Of a DNA stretch of 64,000 nucleotides, positions 8,819-17,695 are shown in pieces (the first letter of the stretch is position 1; the number at the start of each line of letters is the position of its first letter). Source of the stretch: Bacteroidota bacterium. GTDB taxonomy: Bacteria > Bacteroidota > Bacteroidia > Bacteroidales > Dysgonomonadaceae. Location: assembly GCA_023437305.1 (NCBI GenBank), contig JAEZGN010000030.1:62001-126000 (forward strand). Reading direction: 5' to 3'. Position numbers and translations under genes: made by a program. A model generated the notes under the pieces. It saw nothing but the letters and a program-made list of their open reading frames with translations. It was not told the DNA's origin and ran no database searches.

Positions 8819-10186
8819 TTAAATCAATCCTCTTGACTTGAATTCAAGATATTTGTTAATAGAATCGATAGTAAGATTTTCAGGTTTTGAGAGAATCGTA
8901 TGAATTCCATATCTATTGAGTTCTTTAACGATCAGGTATTTATCATTCCATAGTTTTTCGGCCATTCCTTTCCTGAATATATCTTCCAATCCCGCAGGAG
9001 AAGACTCCAACACCTCGTTGAATTCAGAATTCAAGAAAAAAGCAACCAACACCAAATGATCTTTGGCCATGTGAGTGAGATATTTCAACTGGCGGCGCAT
9101 TCCATTTACAGTCTCAAAGTTTGTAAACAAAACAATCAGACTGCGTTGCGACAATTTGCGACGGACAGTAGCGTACAATCGCTCATAATCAGACTCCTTA
9201 AAATCTGTTTTCTGCGCATACAACGTTTCCAAAATCTTTACTCGTTGGCGGCGTTGCCTATCTGCCGGAAGAATCTCATCTACATTCTTTGAGAAGGTTA
9301 TCAGCCCGGCTTTATCACCCTTATTCAACGCTGTGGTACTTACCATCAATGTAGTATTGATTGCATAATCCAACAGCGTCAACCCGTTGAATGGCATCTT
9401 CATCGTACGCCCTTTATCGATCAAGCAATATACAGGTTGTGATTTCTCTTCCTGATAGGTATTTACCATCAGCTGGCTCATACGCGCGGTTGCCTTATAG
9501 TTGATTGTACGAGGATCGTCACCCAATACATAATGTTTGATTTGATCAAATTCGGTAGCATGCCCGATGCGTCGTATTTTCTTAATACCATAGTCTGTAA
9601 GGCGATGCGATGCTGCCAATAATTCATACTTATGCATCTCGAGAAAAGACGGATATACGGCAACATCTTTATTTTCGTCGAATATATAGCGCCGTGTAAC
9701 AAGCCCCAAGAGTCCCGCCACATAAACGTTTATTGCTCCAAATTGATACACTCCCCTTTCGGTGGGACGAAGATCGTAGTACAAAACCTCTGATTTGCGT
9801 ACACCTATCGAAGTACTAAATGTCAAATCTCTTTTTTGAAATTGAAAAGGGACTTCTTCTATGATTTTTATTGCAACCCTGAATGGATATTTATTGGACA
9901 CTGAAAGCGATATAGTGTTTACATCACCGTTCGATAACCGTTCGGGACAATTACGGAAAGCGTCTATCCCTCTTGTCTGTCGATAAAGAGAAAATATATC
10001 CAACAACAAGAATACAGCCAATACGCTCATCACCACAGTCATGATGAAAAGTGAGGCCTCGAAAATATAAGATACGAAGTATCCCAACACACATAAAGCC
10101 AGCGTGAAGAAAAAACGGTTTGAGAGATAGAAACTCTTAAAGAACCATTTTATCGGGGAACTTCCACTTTGTCTATCAGTTGACAT
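8819..10186 (-). CDS. DUF58 domain-containing membrane protein
   Basis: A 455-residue protein with two transmembrane helices near residues 22-62, then a beta-rich segment and a DUF58 domain. The hallmark GDDPRTINYKATARM (residues about 222-236) is present. A von Willebrand A-like fold follows, starting at VYCLIDKGRTMKMPFNG, where the usual DxSxSM metal-binding motif is reduced to DKGRTM. DUF58 proteins are nearly always encoded next to a MoxR ATPase and are thought to present a substrate or partner for it. The gene overlaps the moxR-like gene by 37 bases, so the two are translationally linked. It is the last gene of the six-gene operon. Biochemical function is not known for the family. Confidence 0.88.
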   Translation of the reverse strand: MSTDRQSGSSPIKWFFKSFYLSNRFFFTLALCVLGYFVSYIFEASLFIMTVVMSVLAVFLLLDIFSLYRQTRGIDAFRNCPERLSNGDVNTISLSVSNKYPFRVAIKIIEEVPFQFQKRDLTFSTSIGVRKSEVLYYDLRPTERGVYQFGAINVYVAGLLGLVTRRYIFDENKDVAVYPSFLEMHKYELLAASHRLTDYGIKKIRRIGHATEFDQIKHYVLGDDPRTINYKATARMSQLMVNTYQEEKSQPVYCLIDKGRTMKMPFNGLTLLDYAINTTLMVSTTALNKGDKAGLITFSKNVDEILPADRQRRQRVKILETLYAQKTDFKESDYERLYATVRRKLSQRSLIVLFTNFETVNGMRRQLKYLTHMAKDHLVLVAFFLNSEFNEVLESSPAGLEDIFRKGMAEKLWNDKYLIVKELNRYGIHTILSKPENLTIDSINKYLEFKSRGLI

Positions 10187-11124
10187 ATAATTGTATCGGT
10201 AGATGTACCGTCCATTTCTTTTTCGGGTGTTAATAAAATCCTGTGTCTAAGTACAGGCACAGCAACTTCCTTGATATCGTCAGGCGTAATAAAATCGCGC
10301 CCTCGAATGGCTGCCAATGCTTTAGAAGCATTCAGTATTGCTAGTGATGCACGAGGCGAAGCACCGAGCGTTATCCATGGGCTCTGACGTGTAGCAGATA
10401 CAATCTGAGCGATATATTCTAATAGCTGATGTTCAACCAGCACTTTATCTACCGCTGAGCGCAAAGAGTTTAATTTCTCAGCCGTCAGAACCGGACGAAT
10501 ACCTATCTCAGGAGATAATTCTCCTCGGTTTTGTCTGTCTAAGATATTAATCTCATCTACAATATTCGGATAATCAACTACAATTTTGAATAAAAAGCGG
10601 TCTAACTGAGCTTCGGGCAAACGGTATGTCCCCTCCTGCTCTATCGGGTTTTGAGTAGCCATTACAAGAAATGGATAGTTCATTTTATATGTTGTTCCAT
10701 CATTTGTAACCTGACGTTCTTCCATCACCTCAAAAAGCGCAGCCTGAGTCTTTGCAGGAGATCGGTTTATTTCATCAATCAGCACAATATTCGAAAAAAT
10801 AGGCCCTTTCTTAAATTCAAATTTGGCAGACCCCGGAAGAAAAATACTTGTACCCAAGACGTCCGAAGGCATAAGATCGGGCGTAAACTGTATACGACTG
10901 AAAGCAACATCGATAGTTTTTGCCAAAAGTTTTGCAGATAAAGTTTTAGCAACACCGGGAACCCCTTCTACCAATACATGACCATTTGCCAAGATAGCAA
11001 TTATCATCTGCTCTATCAATTGATGCTGTCCAACAACAACACGCTCAATTTCATTTTTTATATCCTGAACACTTTGGCTCAATTCGGAAAAATCTATCCT
11101 TGACTGAAATTCTAAATCCGACAT
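10150..11124 (-). CDS. MoxR family AAA+ ATPase
   Basis: A 324-residue cytoplasmic AAA+ ATPase. Walker A is GVPGVAKT (residues 54-61) and Walker B is IVLIDEINR, with Asp117 and Glu118. The sensor 1 region MATQNPIEQEGTYRLPEAQLDRF is nearly invariant in MoxR proteins. An arginine finger (GASPRASLA) and the winged C-terminal part follow. MoxR ATPases act as chaperone-like factors that insert cofactors or remodel partner proteins with VWA domains. Here the partner would be the overlapping DUF58 gene. It starts 11 bases after the stop of the DUF4350 gene. The family call is certain; the client is unknown. Confidence 0.95.
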   Translation of the reverse strand: MSDLEFQSRIDFSELSQSVQDIKNEIERVVVGQHQLIEQMIIAILANGHVLVEGVPGVAKTLSAKLLAKTIDVAFSRIQFTPDLMPSDVLGTSIFLPGSAKFEFKKGPIFSNIVLIDEINRSPAKTQAALFEVMEERQVTNDGTTYKMNYPFLVMATQNPIEQEGTYRLPEAQLDRFLFKIVVDYPNIVDEINILDRQNRGELSPEIGIRPVLTAEKLNSLRSAVDKVLVEHQLLEYIAQIVSATRQSPWITLGASPRASLAILNASKALAAIRGRDFITPDDIKEVAVPVLRHRILLTPEKEMDGTSTDTIICQLIDKVEVPR

Positions 11125-11135
11125 ATATTTTTATT

Positions 11136-12524
11136 TTATTTGTTTTTTACCTTTCTATAAAATTCTTCCAACAGACTATTATATTGCAAGAATATATCGT
11201 TTGACACATGAGGCAATATAATTATATCGTTATATAAATTAAATAGATTACTCAATTTTTGTCTCTCAACACCTGATTTCGCACTCAATACATCCAAAAA
11301 GTCATCATTAATTTTCTCTGTCGACATATAGTAATTCTTCCTTATATAGTCAAGGAAGTACGCATGTCGCTTTTCGGCAATGGTTTTAAAATCTTTTTTG
11401 CGATAATATAGATTGCTGATTGTACCTAGAAACTCTAATGAAGAGTTTATATGTGGTTTGATGACAGGAATAATCCGTTGAGTACGTTTTGCTCTGAAAA
11501 TCACAAAGAGCAATAAACCACCAAGTATAAGATATAATGCAATACGCAACAAGGGATTGGAAAGCATCGCTTTGAATATACTACTATTCGCATCAGTACC
11601 ACCTTGCTTTTGATATTCGTCCCAAATAACTTTACTATTCTGTGGCAAAAAAGATAAGCACCTGAAAGCAAAATCATATTTGTTTAGTTGCAGTAGATTT
11701 ACATTAGCAAAAGCAGAAGGGATTGTATGCAAATAGAAATGCCCTTTTCCATATTGTACTTCTAAGAACACTGTATCTTTTTTGTTATTAAAGGCCAATG
11801 GACGTGACACCAAGTTGCAACTATCAGTATTGAGCCTTGTTTCACCGGTTATACTTGTAAAGTTATATTTCTGATGCGGAGAATCTATTAAATAATAAGC
11901 TGTGTCTGCTTCTAAATATCTATGCTTTGTCTTTATGCCTAAAGTATCCATCAGGCTCGAAGAAAAGCTTTCTGCCGAAATGAATACATTATTTCCCAAA
12001 CCAACAAAATCGAGTAAATATTGCATATCTACTTTGTCCAGTGTGAATTTGGTATTGATAAATATATATGCTACAGTATCTATTTCTGCATCAAGACTTT
12101 TATACCATTCGGTAGGGTCATAGTTCAGTTCCTCAAGTCCTTGCTCAAGTACTGTATCTACTACCAAGTCGGTATTTACTTGAGTTGTATCAGCCTTTTC
12201 TGTGTAGTCATATTCTTCCTCATCACCATAATCTTCATAATAGCCTGAACCATACGAATCGTAAGATTTGTCATAGGTGAAGTATTCTTCCATACTCTCT
12301 TTCAGGTTATTATATATTGGTCTGCGTGTAGATCGTATATTTTTCTTGTGAAAAACATCTCCAAGTAGCTCGTATGCAATGTATGTTCCGTATGGGGATG
12401 TCTTGGTATTTATAAATGTAGGTCTCCAATCTACAGGCTTAGGAGCTTTGCTTCGGGCATACGACAAACCAATCAATAAAAGGATAATTACCCCAATCAG
12501 AATTATTAGTTTCTTATCTTTCAT
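11136..12524 (-). CDS. DUF4350 domain-containing membrane protein
   Basis: A 462-residue protein with an N-terminal membrane anchor (residues about 7-23), an extracytoplasmic domain and a second transmembrane helix near residues 326-346 followed by a cytoplasmic tail. The phrase TKTSPYGTYIAYELLGDVF and the glutamine-amidotransferase-like core with VDTVLEQ and DKVDMQYLLDFVGLGNNVFISAE match the DUF4350 pattern. Residues about 77-110 form an unusual Asp/Glu/Tyr-rich stretch (DSYGSGYYEDYGDEEEYDY) that looks disordered. It overlaps the upstream DUF4129 gene by 11 bases, and the MoxR gene follows within 11 bases. The family occurs beside MoxR/DUF58 genes in Bacteroidota and other phyla; its role is unknown. 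Confidence 0.8.
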   Translation of the reverse strand: MKDKKLIILIGVIILLLIGLSYARSKAPKPVDWRPTFINTKTSPYGTYIAYELLGDVFHKKNIRSTRRPIYNNLKESMEEYFTYDKSYDSYGSGYYEDYGDEEEYDYTEKADTTQVNTDLVVDTVLEQGLEELNYDPTEWYKSLDAEIDTVAYIFINTKFTLDKVDMQYLLDFVGLGNNVFISAESFSSSLMDTLGIKTKHRYLEADTAYYLIDSPHQKYNFTSITGETRLNTDSCNLVSRPLAFNNKKDTVFLEVQYGKGHFYLHTIPSAFANVNLLQLNKYDFAFRCLSFLPQNSKVIWDEYQKQGGTDANSSIFKAMLSNPLLRIALYLILGGLLLFVIFRAKRTQRIIPVIKPHINSSLEFLGTISNLYYRKKDFKTIAEKRHAYFLDYIRKNYYMSTEKINDDFLDVLSAKSGVERQKLSNLFNLYNDIIILPHVSNDIFLQYNSLLEEFYRKVKNK

Positions 12525-13260
12525 GGTTTATCATTTTATTTAGGTCGCCCATACGGGAATCTACTTCAGTGAATTTACTCTCATCCAACTCGAATTCACC
12601 ATACCATACATAATCAAAGATTAATGTAGTTTCAAGAAATTTGGAGCGCAACAAAGTATTCTGTATCTCGTACTGATAACTATAGTTCGTCTTATGGGTA
12701 CTCCATTCTATAATGTCCTTATCAGACATTTGTTTAAGATTTTTCAGATATAAAAAACGGACAGCCAGACGGTAATCTTTGTTTCTTAATGCATTAGATA
12801 TTAATGCATCAAAATTCATTTCATGTACATTTTCTGTATAGATATCTATATCCGACTTATCTAGTTCTTTCTTACCCAATAATGTTCTGTAGTCAACCCC
12901 GATAAGTTTTAAGACAATCAGACATATTACAACTACTATGATGAGTAGCACTACAATACTCAGCATTCCAGATTCTGCTACCGTACCAAGTAAATTATTG
13001 ATAAAATTATTGATTGCCAACAATATCCTATCCCACCACGACAGACCTCTTTCTTCTTTTTTATACTGAAATCGCGCATCTTTTCTATATTCCTCTATCT
13101 TACTTTTATCGGGTATGCGGATGCTTACCTTCTCTTGAATGTGTGCAGGCTTTAGCGTTGCTGTAGAATCTGACTGACCAAAAAGATTTATGCACATACA
13201 AACCAAGAGCATTAATAAAATGCTCTTGAATATGTATGTATTTTTATTTGTATTTACCAC
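12514..13260 (-). CDS. DUF4129 domain-containing exported membrane protein
   Basis: A 248-residue protein with a signal sequence or first membrane segment (residues about 12-28), a periplasmic piece, a strong transmembrane helix near residues 100-122 (LSIVVLLIIVVVICLIVLKLIG) and a C-terminal cytoplasmic region. That region, from about MNFDALISNALRNKDYRLAVRFLYLKNLK to the WSTHKTNYSY segment, is the DUF4129 signature. DUF4129 proteins are companions of MoxR systems and are sometimes fused to transglutaminase-like domains, but no such fusion is present here. The stop overlaps the start of the DUF4350 gene by 11 bases and the gap to the upstream gene is 27 bases, so it belongs to the operon. Confidence 0.78.
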   Translation of the reverse strand: MVNTNKNTYIFKSILLMLLVCMCINLFGQSDSTATLKPAHIQEKVSIRIPDKSKIEEYRKDARFQYKKEERGLSWWDRILLAINNFINNLLGTVAESGMLSIVVLLIIVVVICLIVLKLIGVDYRTLLGKKELDKSDIDIYTENVHEMNFDALISNALRNKDYRLAVRFLYLKNLKQMSDKDIIEWSTHKTNYSYQYEIQNTLLRSKFLETTLIFDYVWYGEFELDESKFTEVDSRMGDLNKMINHER

Positions 13261-13287
13261 CCTAAGGGATATATTGAAATATTAGTA

Positions 13288-14169
13288 TTAATATTGAGTC
13301 GGTTGGTCTTCTTCTTTATTTACACCGATCATATCTATTTCGTCTGTAACTCCAATACCATCCAATTGACTTCTATAACTGAAGTACATGACACCCAATA
13401 CTATTATTAGTATAGGACTCAACAACATGCGAGCTGTGTAACTCAAAGAGTATGTAAGGTATATATATATTTCGCTGGTAAGAAAATCTATTCCTAATAG
13501 ATTACCGATCATCGTGCCATATACCGGAAGTGTAAACACAAAACCAATAACACTAACTATAATATAAAAGACAATTAACAGTCCTAAAGATATCCACCAA
13601 TGATGGCGAACAAGCTCAATACTACGCTGAAAAGTTTCTACCAAACCCTTCCTTTCTATGATATATGTATAAAAATACAGTGAAAGGTATACCGAAATAA
13701 TCAACCCGGGAATCAAACACAATATCCAACCTGCAGAAATCAGAATACCATAAATGATAGAATAACCGAACAAAGGAAGTGCTACTTGCTTCACTTTTGT
13801 CCAAACATCTTTACTATCTACCGTGCCATCTTTCGATTCGGCATATAACGCCATATAGCACACAGGATAAAGTGACATTAAATATCCTGCTACCATCATA
13901 ATAAATATACCAAGAAAAAATCGCCAATCAAATATAGATCGAAAAATTGCAAATGGATCGTCTTCATATTCTCCAATAGAAGTCATGCTCATATTCGAAA
14001 AAGAGAATAAATTCATAAGAAGATATGTAGCAATAAGTGTAATAGGTATAAATACCAATATACTCTTTAAGATTGCTCCATAATTTTGCTTAATGAATGC
14101 AATTGAAGTATCAAAAATACCGCTAAAGTCACGGCTTTGATATAGCCTGATCTTTTGTTGTTGTTTCAT
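13288..14169 (-). CDS. Multi-pass membrane protein of the MoxR operon
   Basis: A membrane protein of 293 residues when started at the ATG at 14169 (MKQQQKIRLYQSRDFSGIFD). The frame is open to 14238, but the extra 23 residues would overlap the upstream gene more and look unlike a conserved start. Six or so hydrophobic segments alternate with short loops, and the sequence has the LCLIPGLIISVYLSLY pattern seen in DUF975-like and glycerophosphodiester-phosphodiesterase membrane-domain proteins. I do not recognise a specific function. It overlaps the SpoIIM-like gene by 41 bases and precedes the DUF4129 gene by 27 bases, so it is transcribed with both. Confidence 0.7.
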   Translation of the reverse strand: MKQQQKIRLYQSRDFSGIFDTSIAFIKQNYGAILKSILVFIPITLIATYLLMNLFSFSNMSMTSIGEYEDDPFAIFRSIFDWRFFLGIFIMMVAGYLMSLYPVCYMALYAESKDGTVDSKDVWTKVKQVALPLFGYSIIYGILISAGWILCLIPGLIISVYLSLYFYTYIIERKGLVETFQRSIELVRHHWWISLGLLIVFYIIVSVIGFVFTLPVYGTMIGNLLGIDFLTSEIYIYLTYSLSYTARMLLSPILIIVLGVMYFSYRSQLDGIGVTDEIDMIGVNKEEDQPTQY

Positions 14170-15121
14170 TTGTTTTTTTATTGATGTAATAAGGATAATA
14201 GATAAAATACCATATAATAAATAAGGCCGACAAGCCAATTATTATCAGATTAAAGTAAACCGGCATTTCGGTCAAACGAGTCAGATAGCTCTCGATAAAA
14301 GCCGCTACAATAAAAACGGGGATCAGTGCAACAACTATTTTCACAGCATCTTTTGCACCTCTCTGCAGTGATAACAAACGTTTGTATGTACGGGGAAATA
14401 AAATACTATTACCCAATATAAGCCCCGCACCTCCGGCTATTACAATTGCTGATATTTCTAATGTCCCATGCAACCAAATGGATATAGCCGAAGTAAACAA
14501 CAAACCTTTCTTAAAGAAAAAGTATTGAAAAACACCCAGCATTACACCATTGGAGAATAAGATATAAACTGTACCCATAGAAAATAAAATGCCACCGACG
14601 AATGCATAAAATGCAACACCAATATTATTGGTTGCTATACCGAAAAACATAGGCGCCTCATCCGAACTTTTATATATAGCCATCGGATCACCGCTTTCTA
14701 TATTCTCGAGAGTTTGATTTACATATCCGGGAGTTAATATCTGACTAGCGAAGGCTGATTCTTGTTCTAAAGAAAATATCCCAAGCAAAACACCGGCAAA
14801 CATCGTCAGAAAAGAATAAAGCATGTGTCTGCGATATTTGTACATGATAAGAGGAATTTCTTCTTTCCAAAAACGTAAAAAGCGTCCTTTCTCTTTTTTC
14901 TTATATTGGTATATATTGATAAAATAGCGCCCTGTAAGTTGATTTAGATATTTTACTGTTTGCGACCGCGGGTAAAACGTACGCGCATAAGATAAATCAT
15001 CCGTGAGTTCAATGAAATTATCCGCTAATATTTCAGCCGGAATATCTTTTTCCTTGGTCTGGATATCTATTTCTTGCCACTTATCTCTATTTTGCTTGAC
15101 AAATGCGGCCTCTCTCATCAA
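14129..15121 (-). CDS. Stage II sporulation protein M (SpoIIM)-like membrane protein
   Basis: A 330-residue protein. The first 100 residues are cytoplasmic (REAAFVKQNRDKWQEIDI, then a DDLSYARTFYP motif), and the rest contains about five transmembrane helices, with the family signatures NNIGVAFYAFVGGIL and WLHGTLEISAIVIAGGAGL. The organism type does not sporulate. The SpoIIM-like domain is widespread beside MoxR and RDD genes, and the annotation describes homology only. It is the first gene of the six-gene minus-strand operon, reading from a -7 element at 15160-15167, and is divergent from the RDD gene. Starts at 15121 or 15118 (ATGATG) are equally possible. Confidence 0.85.
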   Translation of the reverse strand: MMREAAFVKQNRDKWQEIDIQTKEKDIPAEILADNFIELTDDLSYARTFYPRSQTVKYLNQLTGRYFINIYQYKKKEKGRFLRFWKEEIPLIMYKYRRHMLYSFLTMFAGVLLGIFSLEQESAFASQILTPGYVNQTLENIESGDPMAIYKSSDEAPMFFGIATNNIGVAFYAFVGGILFSMGTVYILFSNGVMLGVFQYFFFKKGLLFTSAISIWLHGTLEISAIVIAGGAGLILGNSILFPRTYKRLLSLQRGAKDAVKIVVALIPVFIVAAFIESYLTRLTEMPVYFNLIIIGLSALFIIWYFIYYPYYINKKTNETTTKDQAISKP

Positions 15122-15159
15122 AAACTACAAGTTTGCATTTATAATATATTGTTTCAGCA

Positions 15160-15167
15160 CAAATATA
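15160..15167 (-). promoter_or_regulatory. -7 promoter element of the SpoIIM/MoxR operon
   Basis: TATATTTG on the minus strand, 39 bases before the SpoIIM-like ATG. It is back to back with the RDD promoter 55 bases away. Confidence 0.55.
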
Positions 15168-15221
15168 GCTCTTTGGTTAAAAAGAATGAAAAATTTATAC
15201 CATATAATCATACAAAAAACA

Positions 15222-15229
15222 TAAATTTG
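15222..15229 (+). promoter_or_regulatory. -7 promoter element of the RDD gene
   Basis: TAAATTTG matches TAnnTTTG, 21 bases before the ATG at 15251. It supports that start over an upstream in-frame ATG at 15074 that would lie inside the divergent operon. Confidence 0.55.
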
Positions 15230-15250
15230 TTCTTTATTTTTTTAGTGTTT

Positions 15251-16000
15251 ATGATAATAGAAGTACAAACAACCCAAAACGTAACAATAGACTACGAAAC
15301 AGCCGGTGTCGGATACAGGCTTTTAGCTTATATTCTCGACTGGGTTGTAATTTTGATTTGGTATTTAGGTTGGATTGGAATTCTATCTATTTTCTCCGGA
15401 GCCGGATTATGGAGTGCGTTTGATGGTAATACTGCCATGATATTTATAGTTATAATAGTGGCCTTTCCTGTACTTTTCTATGACCTCCTGTTCGAAACAT
15501 TAAATAAAGGACAAAGCATTGGCAAAATGATCGTAAAAATACGAGTTGTGAATGTCGATGGTACTGTTCCATCCGGAAGTTCTTATCTGTTAAGATGGTT
15601 ATTCCGATTAGTTGATTTTACGTTTACAGAAGGTTTTTTGGCTATCATAATGATTGCTGTTACAAAAAAGTCGCAACGATTGGGTGATTATTTGGCAGGG
15701 ACCACAGTTATAGACCTCAGATTGAATGCACGAAACAAAGAGCTAAAGCTCTCTGATCTTGATTTTCATGAAGACTATAAAGTTACCTATAAAGATGTAC
15801 TTGACAAGTTATCCGACAGGGACATTCAAACAATTACTTCTATCATAGATGACCAACGCATGCAATACAACGAATACTTTAACCAGCGTTTGGCAGACAG
15901 AATAAAATCGATAACAGGCTATGACTATGATGGGCCTGACAGAATTTTTCTTCGAAAAGTAGTGAGCGACTACAACTATTTGGCTGTCCAAGAAGTATAA
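15251..16000 (+). CDS. RDD family membrane protein
   Basis: A 249-residue protein from the ATG at 15251 (MIIEVQTTQNVTIDYETAG). The RDD domain spans residues about 15-150: an Arg in the first helix region (AGVGYRLLAYILDWVVI), a conserved Asp before the second helix region, and the GQSIGKMIVKIRVVNVDG motif. About 90 mostly charged cytoplasmic residues follow. RDD proteins are of varied or unknown function; some have been linked to ion or proton antiport. The gene diverges from the SpoIIM/MoxR operon across a 129-base gap holding both promoters. This RDD/SpoIIM/MoxR neighbourhood recurs in bacteria and suggests a shared role at the envelope. Confidence 0.85.
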   Translation: MIIEVQTTQNVTIDYETAGVGYRLLAYILDWVVILIWYLGWIGILSIFSGAGLWSAFDGNTAMIFIVIIVAFPVLFYDLLFETLNKGQSIGKMIVKIRVVNVDGTVPSGSSYLLRWLFRLVDFTFTEGFLAIIMIAVTKKSQRLGDYLAGTTVIDLRLNARNKELKLSDLDFHEDYKVTYKDVLDKLSDRDIQTITSIIDDQRMQYNEYFNQRLADRIKSITGYDYDGPDRIFLRKVVSDYNYLAVQEV

Positions 16001-16006
16001 ATGACA

Positions 16007-17113
16007 TTAAACATTTTTGCTTTCAATGCTCTCACCTTCTTTTATCCGATTTAAGTGGCAAAACAATAATTTACCGTTTTCATCACGCAAGTGCATACCA
16101 TTCCCTTCGCAGTAGCGAAAGTATTTGCAGTCTGCACATTCGTCCTGCTTCATCCATTTACGGTCTCGAAATGGTTGATAACGATTCGACCATACATCCC
16201 AAAAGCTGTCTTTATATATATTTCCCTGAGTAAAATTTGATCGTAGATTAGGACATGCCGAAATAGAGCCATCGACCAAGACAGAACCAACCCGTACACC
16301 TGCACGGCAGAAGTAAAAATTATCTCTTACATCGGTCTCATAGTTGCCTAAAAAACCTTCGCATCCATAATCCAATTTAATAACACCCTCTTTACGTGTT
16401 TCTTTTATAAAATCGAATAGTTGCTTAAACTGTAAAGGAGCCAGTTGCAGCTCTTTATATTGTGTAGCCCTTCCAATAGGAAATACAGTAAAAATACGCC
16501 AAGCTTTTACCCCTGTATTAATAAGTAATTTTTTAAGATCGTCCAGTTGAGAAAATGTTTCGGCCGTAACACAAGTCACTACATCAAACACTATATCTTC
16601 AGTATTGGCTAACATAGAAATAGCCTCTATTGCTGTGCGAAAGCTATTCTTATTTCCTCGCATGGCGTTGTGTTTTTCCTCAAGCCCATCGAGACTTATT
16701 GTTATAGCTCGCAGACCCGAATCGAGAAGACCCTCCAACCTCTTTTTGGATAAGAACAATCCATTAGAGACCATACCCCACGGATATTCCCTTTTATACA
16801 GTTCTTGTCCACAAATTTCGAGATCATTGCGCATCAGCGGTTCTCCCCCGGTAATTACAATCATTGTTTCATGAGGATTCACATGCGGAGTAATATCATC
16901 TATTACATTAAGAAAGTCTTGCAGTGGCATATCTTTTTGCGTCATATTTTTATGGCAGTCGCTGCCACAATGCTTGCATGCCAAATTACACCTTAATGTA
17001 CATTCCCAAAACAAATAGTTTAGATTATGTGTTAATGCCTGATTTTTCTTATATTTCCGAAACAATTCAAGCCCAATTTTCTTACGTATCGAAATATTTT
17101 CGACTCCCATCAT
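16007..17113 (-). CDS. Radical SAM/SPASM enzyme of an rSAM/lipoprotein system
   Basis: A 368-residue cytoplasmic radical SAM enzyme. The cluster motif CNLACKHC gives Cys42, Cys46 and Cys49, with extra cysteines at 38 and 53. The SAM-contacting ITGGEPLMR and SNGLFLS motifs follow. The C-terminal 110 residues hold a SPASM-type cysteine set (FCRAGVR, SACPNLR, CADCKYFRYCEGNGMH, LFCHLNR) for auxiliary iron-sulfur clusters. SPASM enzymes usually modify peptides or proteins. The gene overlaps the stop of the adjacent small lipoprotein gene (ATGATGA), so the products are probably made together. This matches the arrangement Bacteroidota annotators call the rSAM/lipoprotein system. The actual modification is unknown. 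The alternative start is 17110. Confidence 0.85.
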   Translation of the reverse strand: MMGVENISIRKKIGLELFRKYKKNQALTHNLNYLFWECTLRCNLACKHCGSDCHKNMTQKDMPLQDFLNVIDDITPHVNPHETMIVITGGEPLMRNDLEICGQELYKREYPWGMVSNGLFLSKKRLEGLLDSGLRAITISLDGLEEKHNAMRGNKNSFRTAIEAISMLANTEDIVFDVVTCVTAETFSQLDDLKKLLINTGVKAWRIFTVFPIGRATQYKELQLAPLQFKQLFDFIKETRKEGVIKLDYGCEGFLGNYETDVRDNFYFCRAGVRVGSVLVDGSISACPNLRSNFTQGNIYKDSFWDVWSNRYQPFRDRKWMKQDECADCKYFRYCEGNGMHLRDENGKLLFCHLNRIKEGESIESKNV

Positions 17114-17583
17114 TCATCGTTTTTTGAAAGGTCAAGCTTTATGGTACCTAAATCCTTAGTCGTCTCACCAGCATACCAACCACCACTACCATTTGTAAAA
17201 TCAGGTTTTTCGAATCTTACAGTGTCAATTACTGTCTCGATCAAGCCATTTTGCTCTCCGTCAACATCCTCATATCTGATTACGTACTTCTGCTCAGCGG
17301 GAAAATCTTGAATAGAGATTTTAAATACCCCTTGAGTATCCGTGCTGACACTATCTACATAATACGTTGTCTTACCGTTCCCATACCATGTATTTATTTC
17401 TCCCAAAGCCACTTTAAGTCCAGATATAGCTTTAATTTCTTTATCTACAGTCTTCCCTTTTATTATAAATTTAGCTGTAGGAGTACCATATTCCTCTCCA
17501 CCCATATCACATGACGAAAAACCAAGTAAGACCAGAAGAAAATATAATATCTTCGAGTATATAGATACAACTTTAATTTTCAC
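17110..17583 (-). CDS. Small lipoprotein of the rSAM/lipoprotein system, copy 1
   Basis: A 157-residue lipoprotein. The signal peptide ends at a Bacteroidota-style lipobox (LLGFSSC), so Cys25 would carry the lipid. The mature part begins YGTPTAKFIIKGKTVD and contains a beta-sandwich repeat like carboxypeptidase regulatory domains (SGLKVALGEINTWYG, TDTQGVFKISI). It ends with the motif FTNGSGGWYAGETTKDLGTI. The C-terminal GGWYAGE segment is the most conserved between the two copies. Its stop codon overlaps the start of the radical SAM gene, making it the probable substrate or partner of that enzyme. Function is unknown. Confidence 0.8.
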   Translation of the reverse strand: MKIKVVSIYSKILYFLLVLLGFSSCDMGGEEYGTPTAKFIIKGKTVDKEIKAISGLKVALGEINTWYGNGKTTYYVDSVSTDTQGVFKISIQDFPAEQKYVIRYEDVDGEQNGLIETVIDTVRFEKPDFTNGSGGWYAGETTKDLGTIKLDLSKNDE

Positions 17584-17695
17584 AGTAAAATCAAATTATA
17601 ATTTGGAAATGAACCATTATTTATTTCTCTTCTTTAGATGATTCAAGCTTTATTGTACCTAAATCCTTAGTCGTCTCACCAGCATACCAACCACC
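17144..17695. repeat. Tandem gene duplication, two identical 41-base blocks
   Basis: Bases 17144-17184 and 17655-17695 are identical and correspond to the C-terminal coding part of the two lipoprotein genes. Similarity extends across most of both genes, with scattered changes, giving a tandem repeat with a period of about 511 bases. Confidence 0.85.

Noticed and set aside
14129..15121. A sporulation locus on the basis of the SpoIIM-like gene
   Set aside because: No other sporulation genes are present and the phylum does not form endospores. The domain is common beside MoxR genes.
15074..15250. N-terminal extension of the RDD protein by 59 residues
   Set aside because: The extension lies opposite the SpoIIM-like start and its promoter, and the -7 element at 15222 makes translation from 15251 far more likely.
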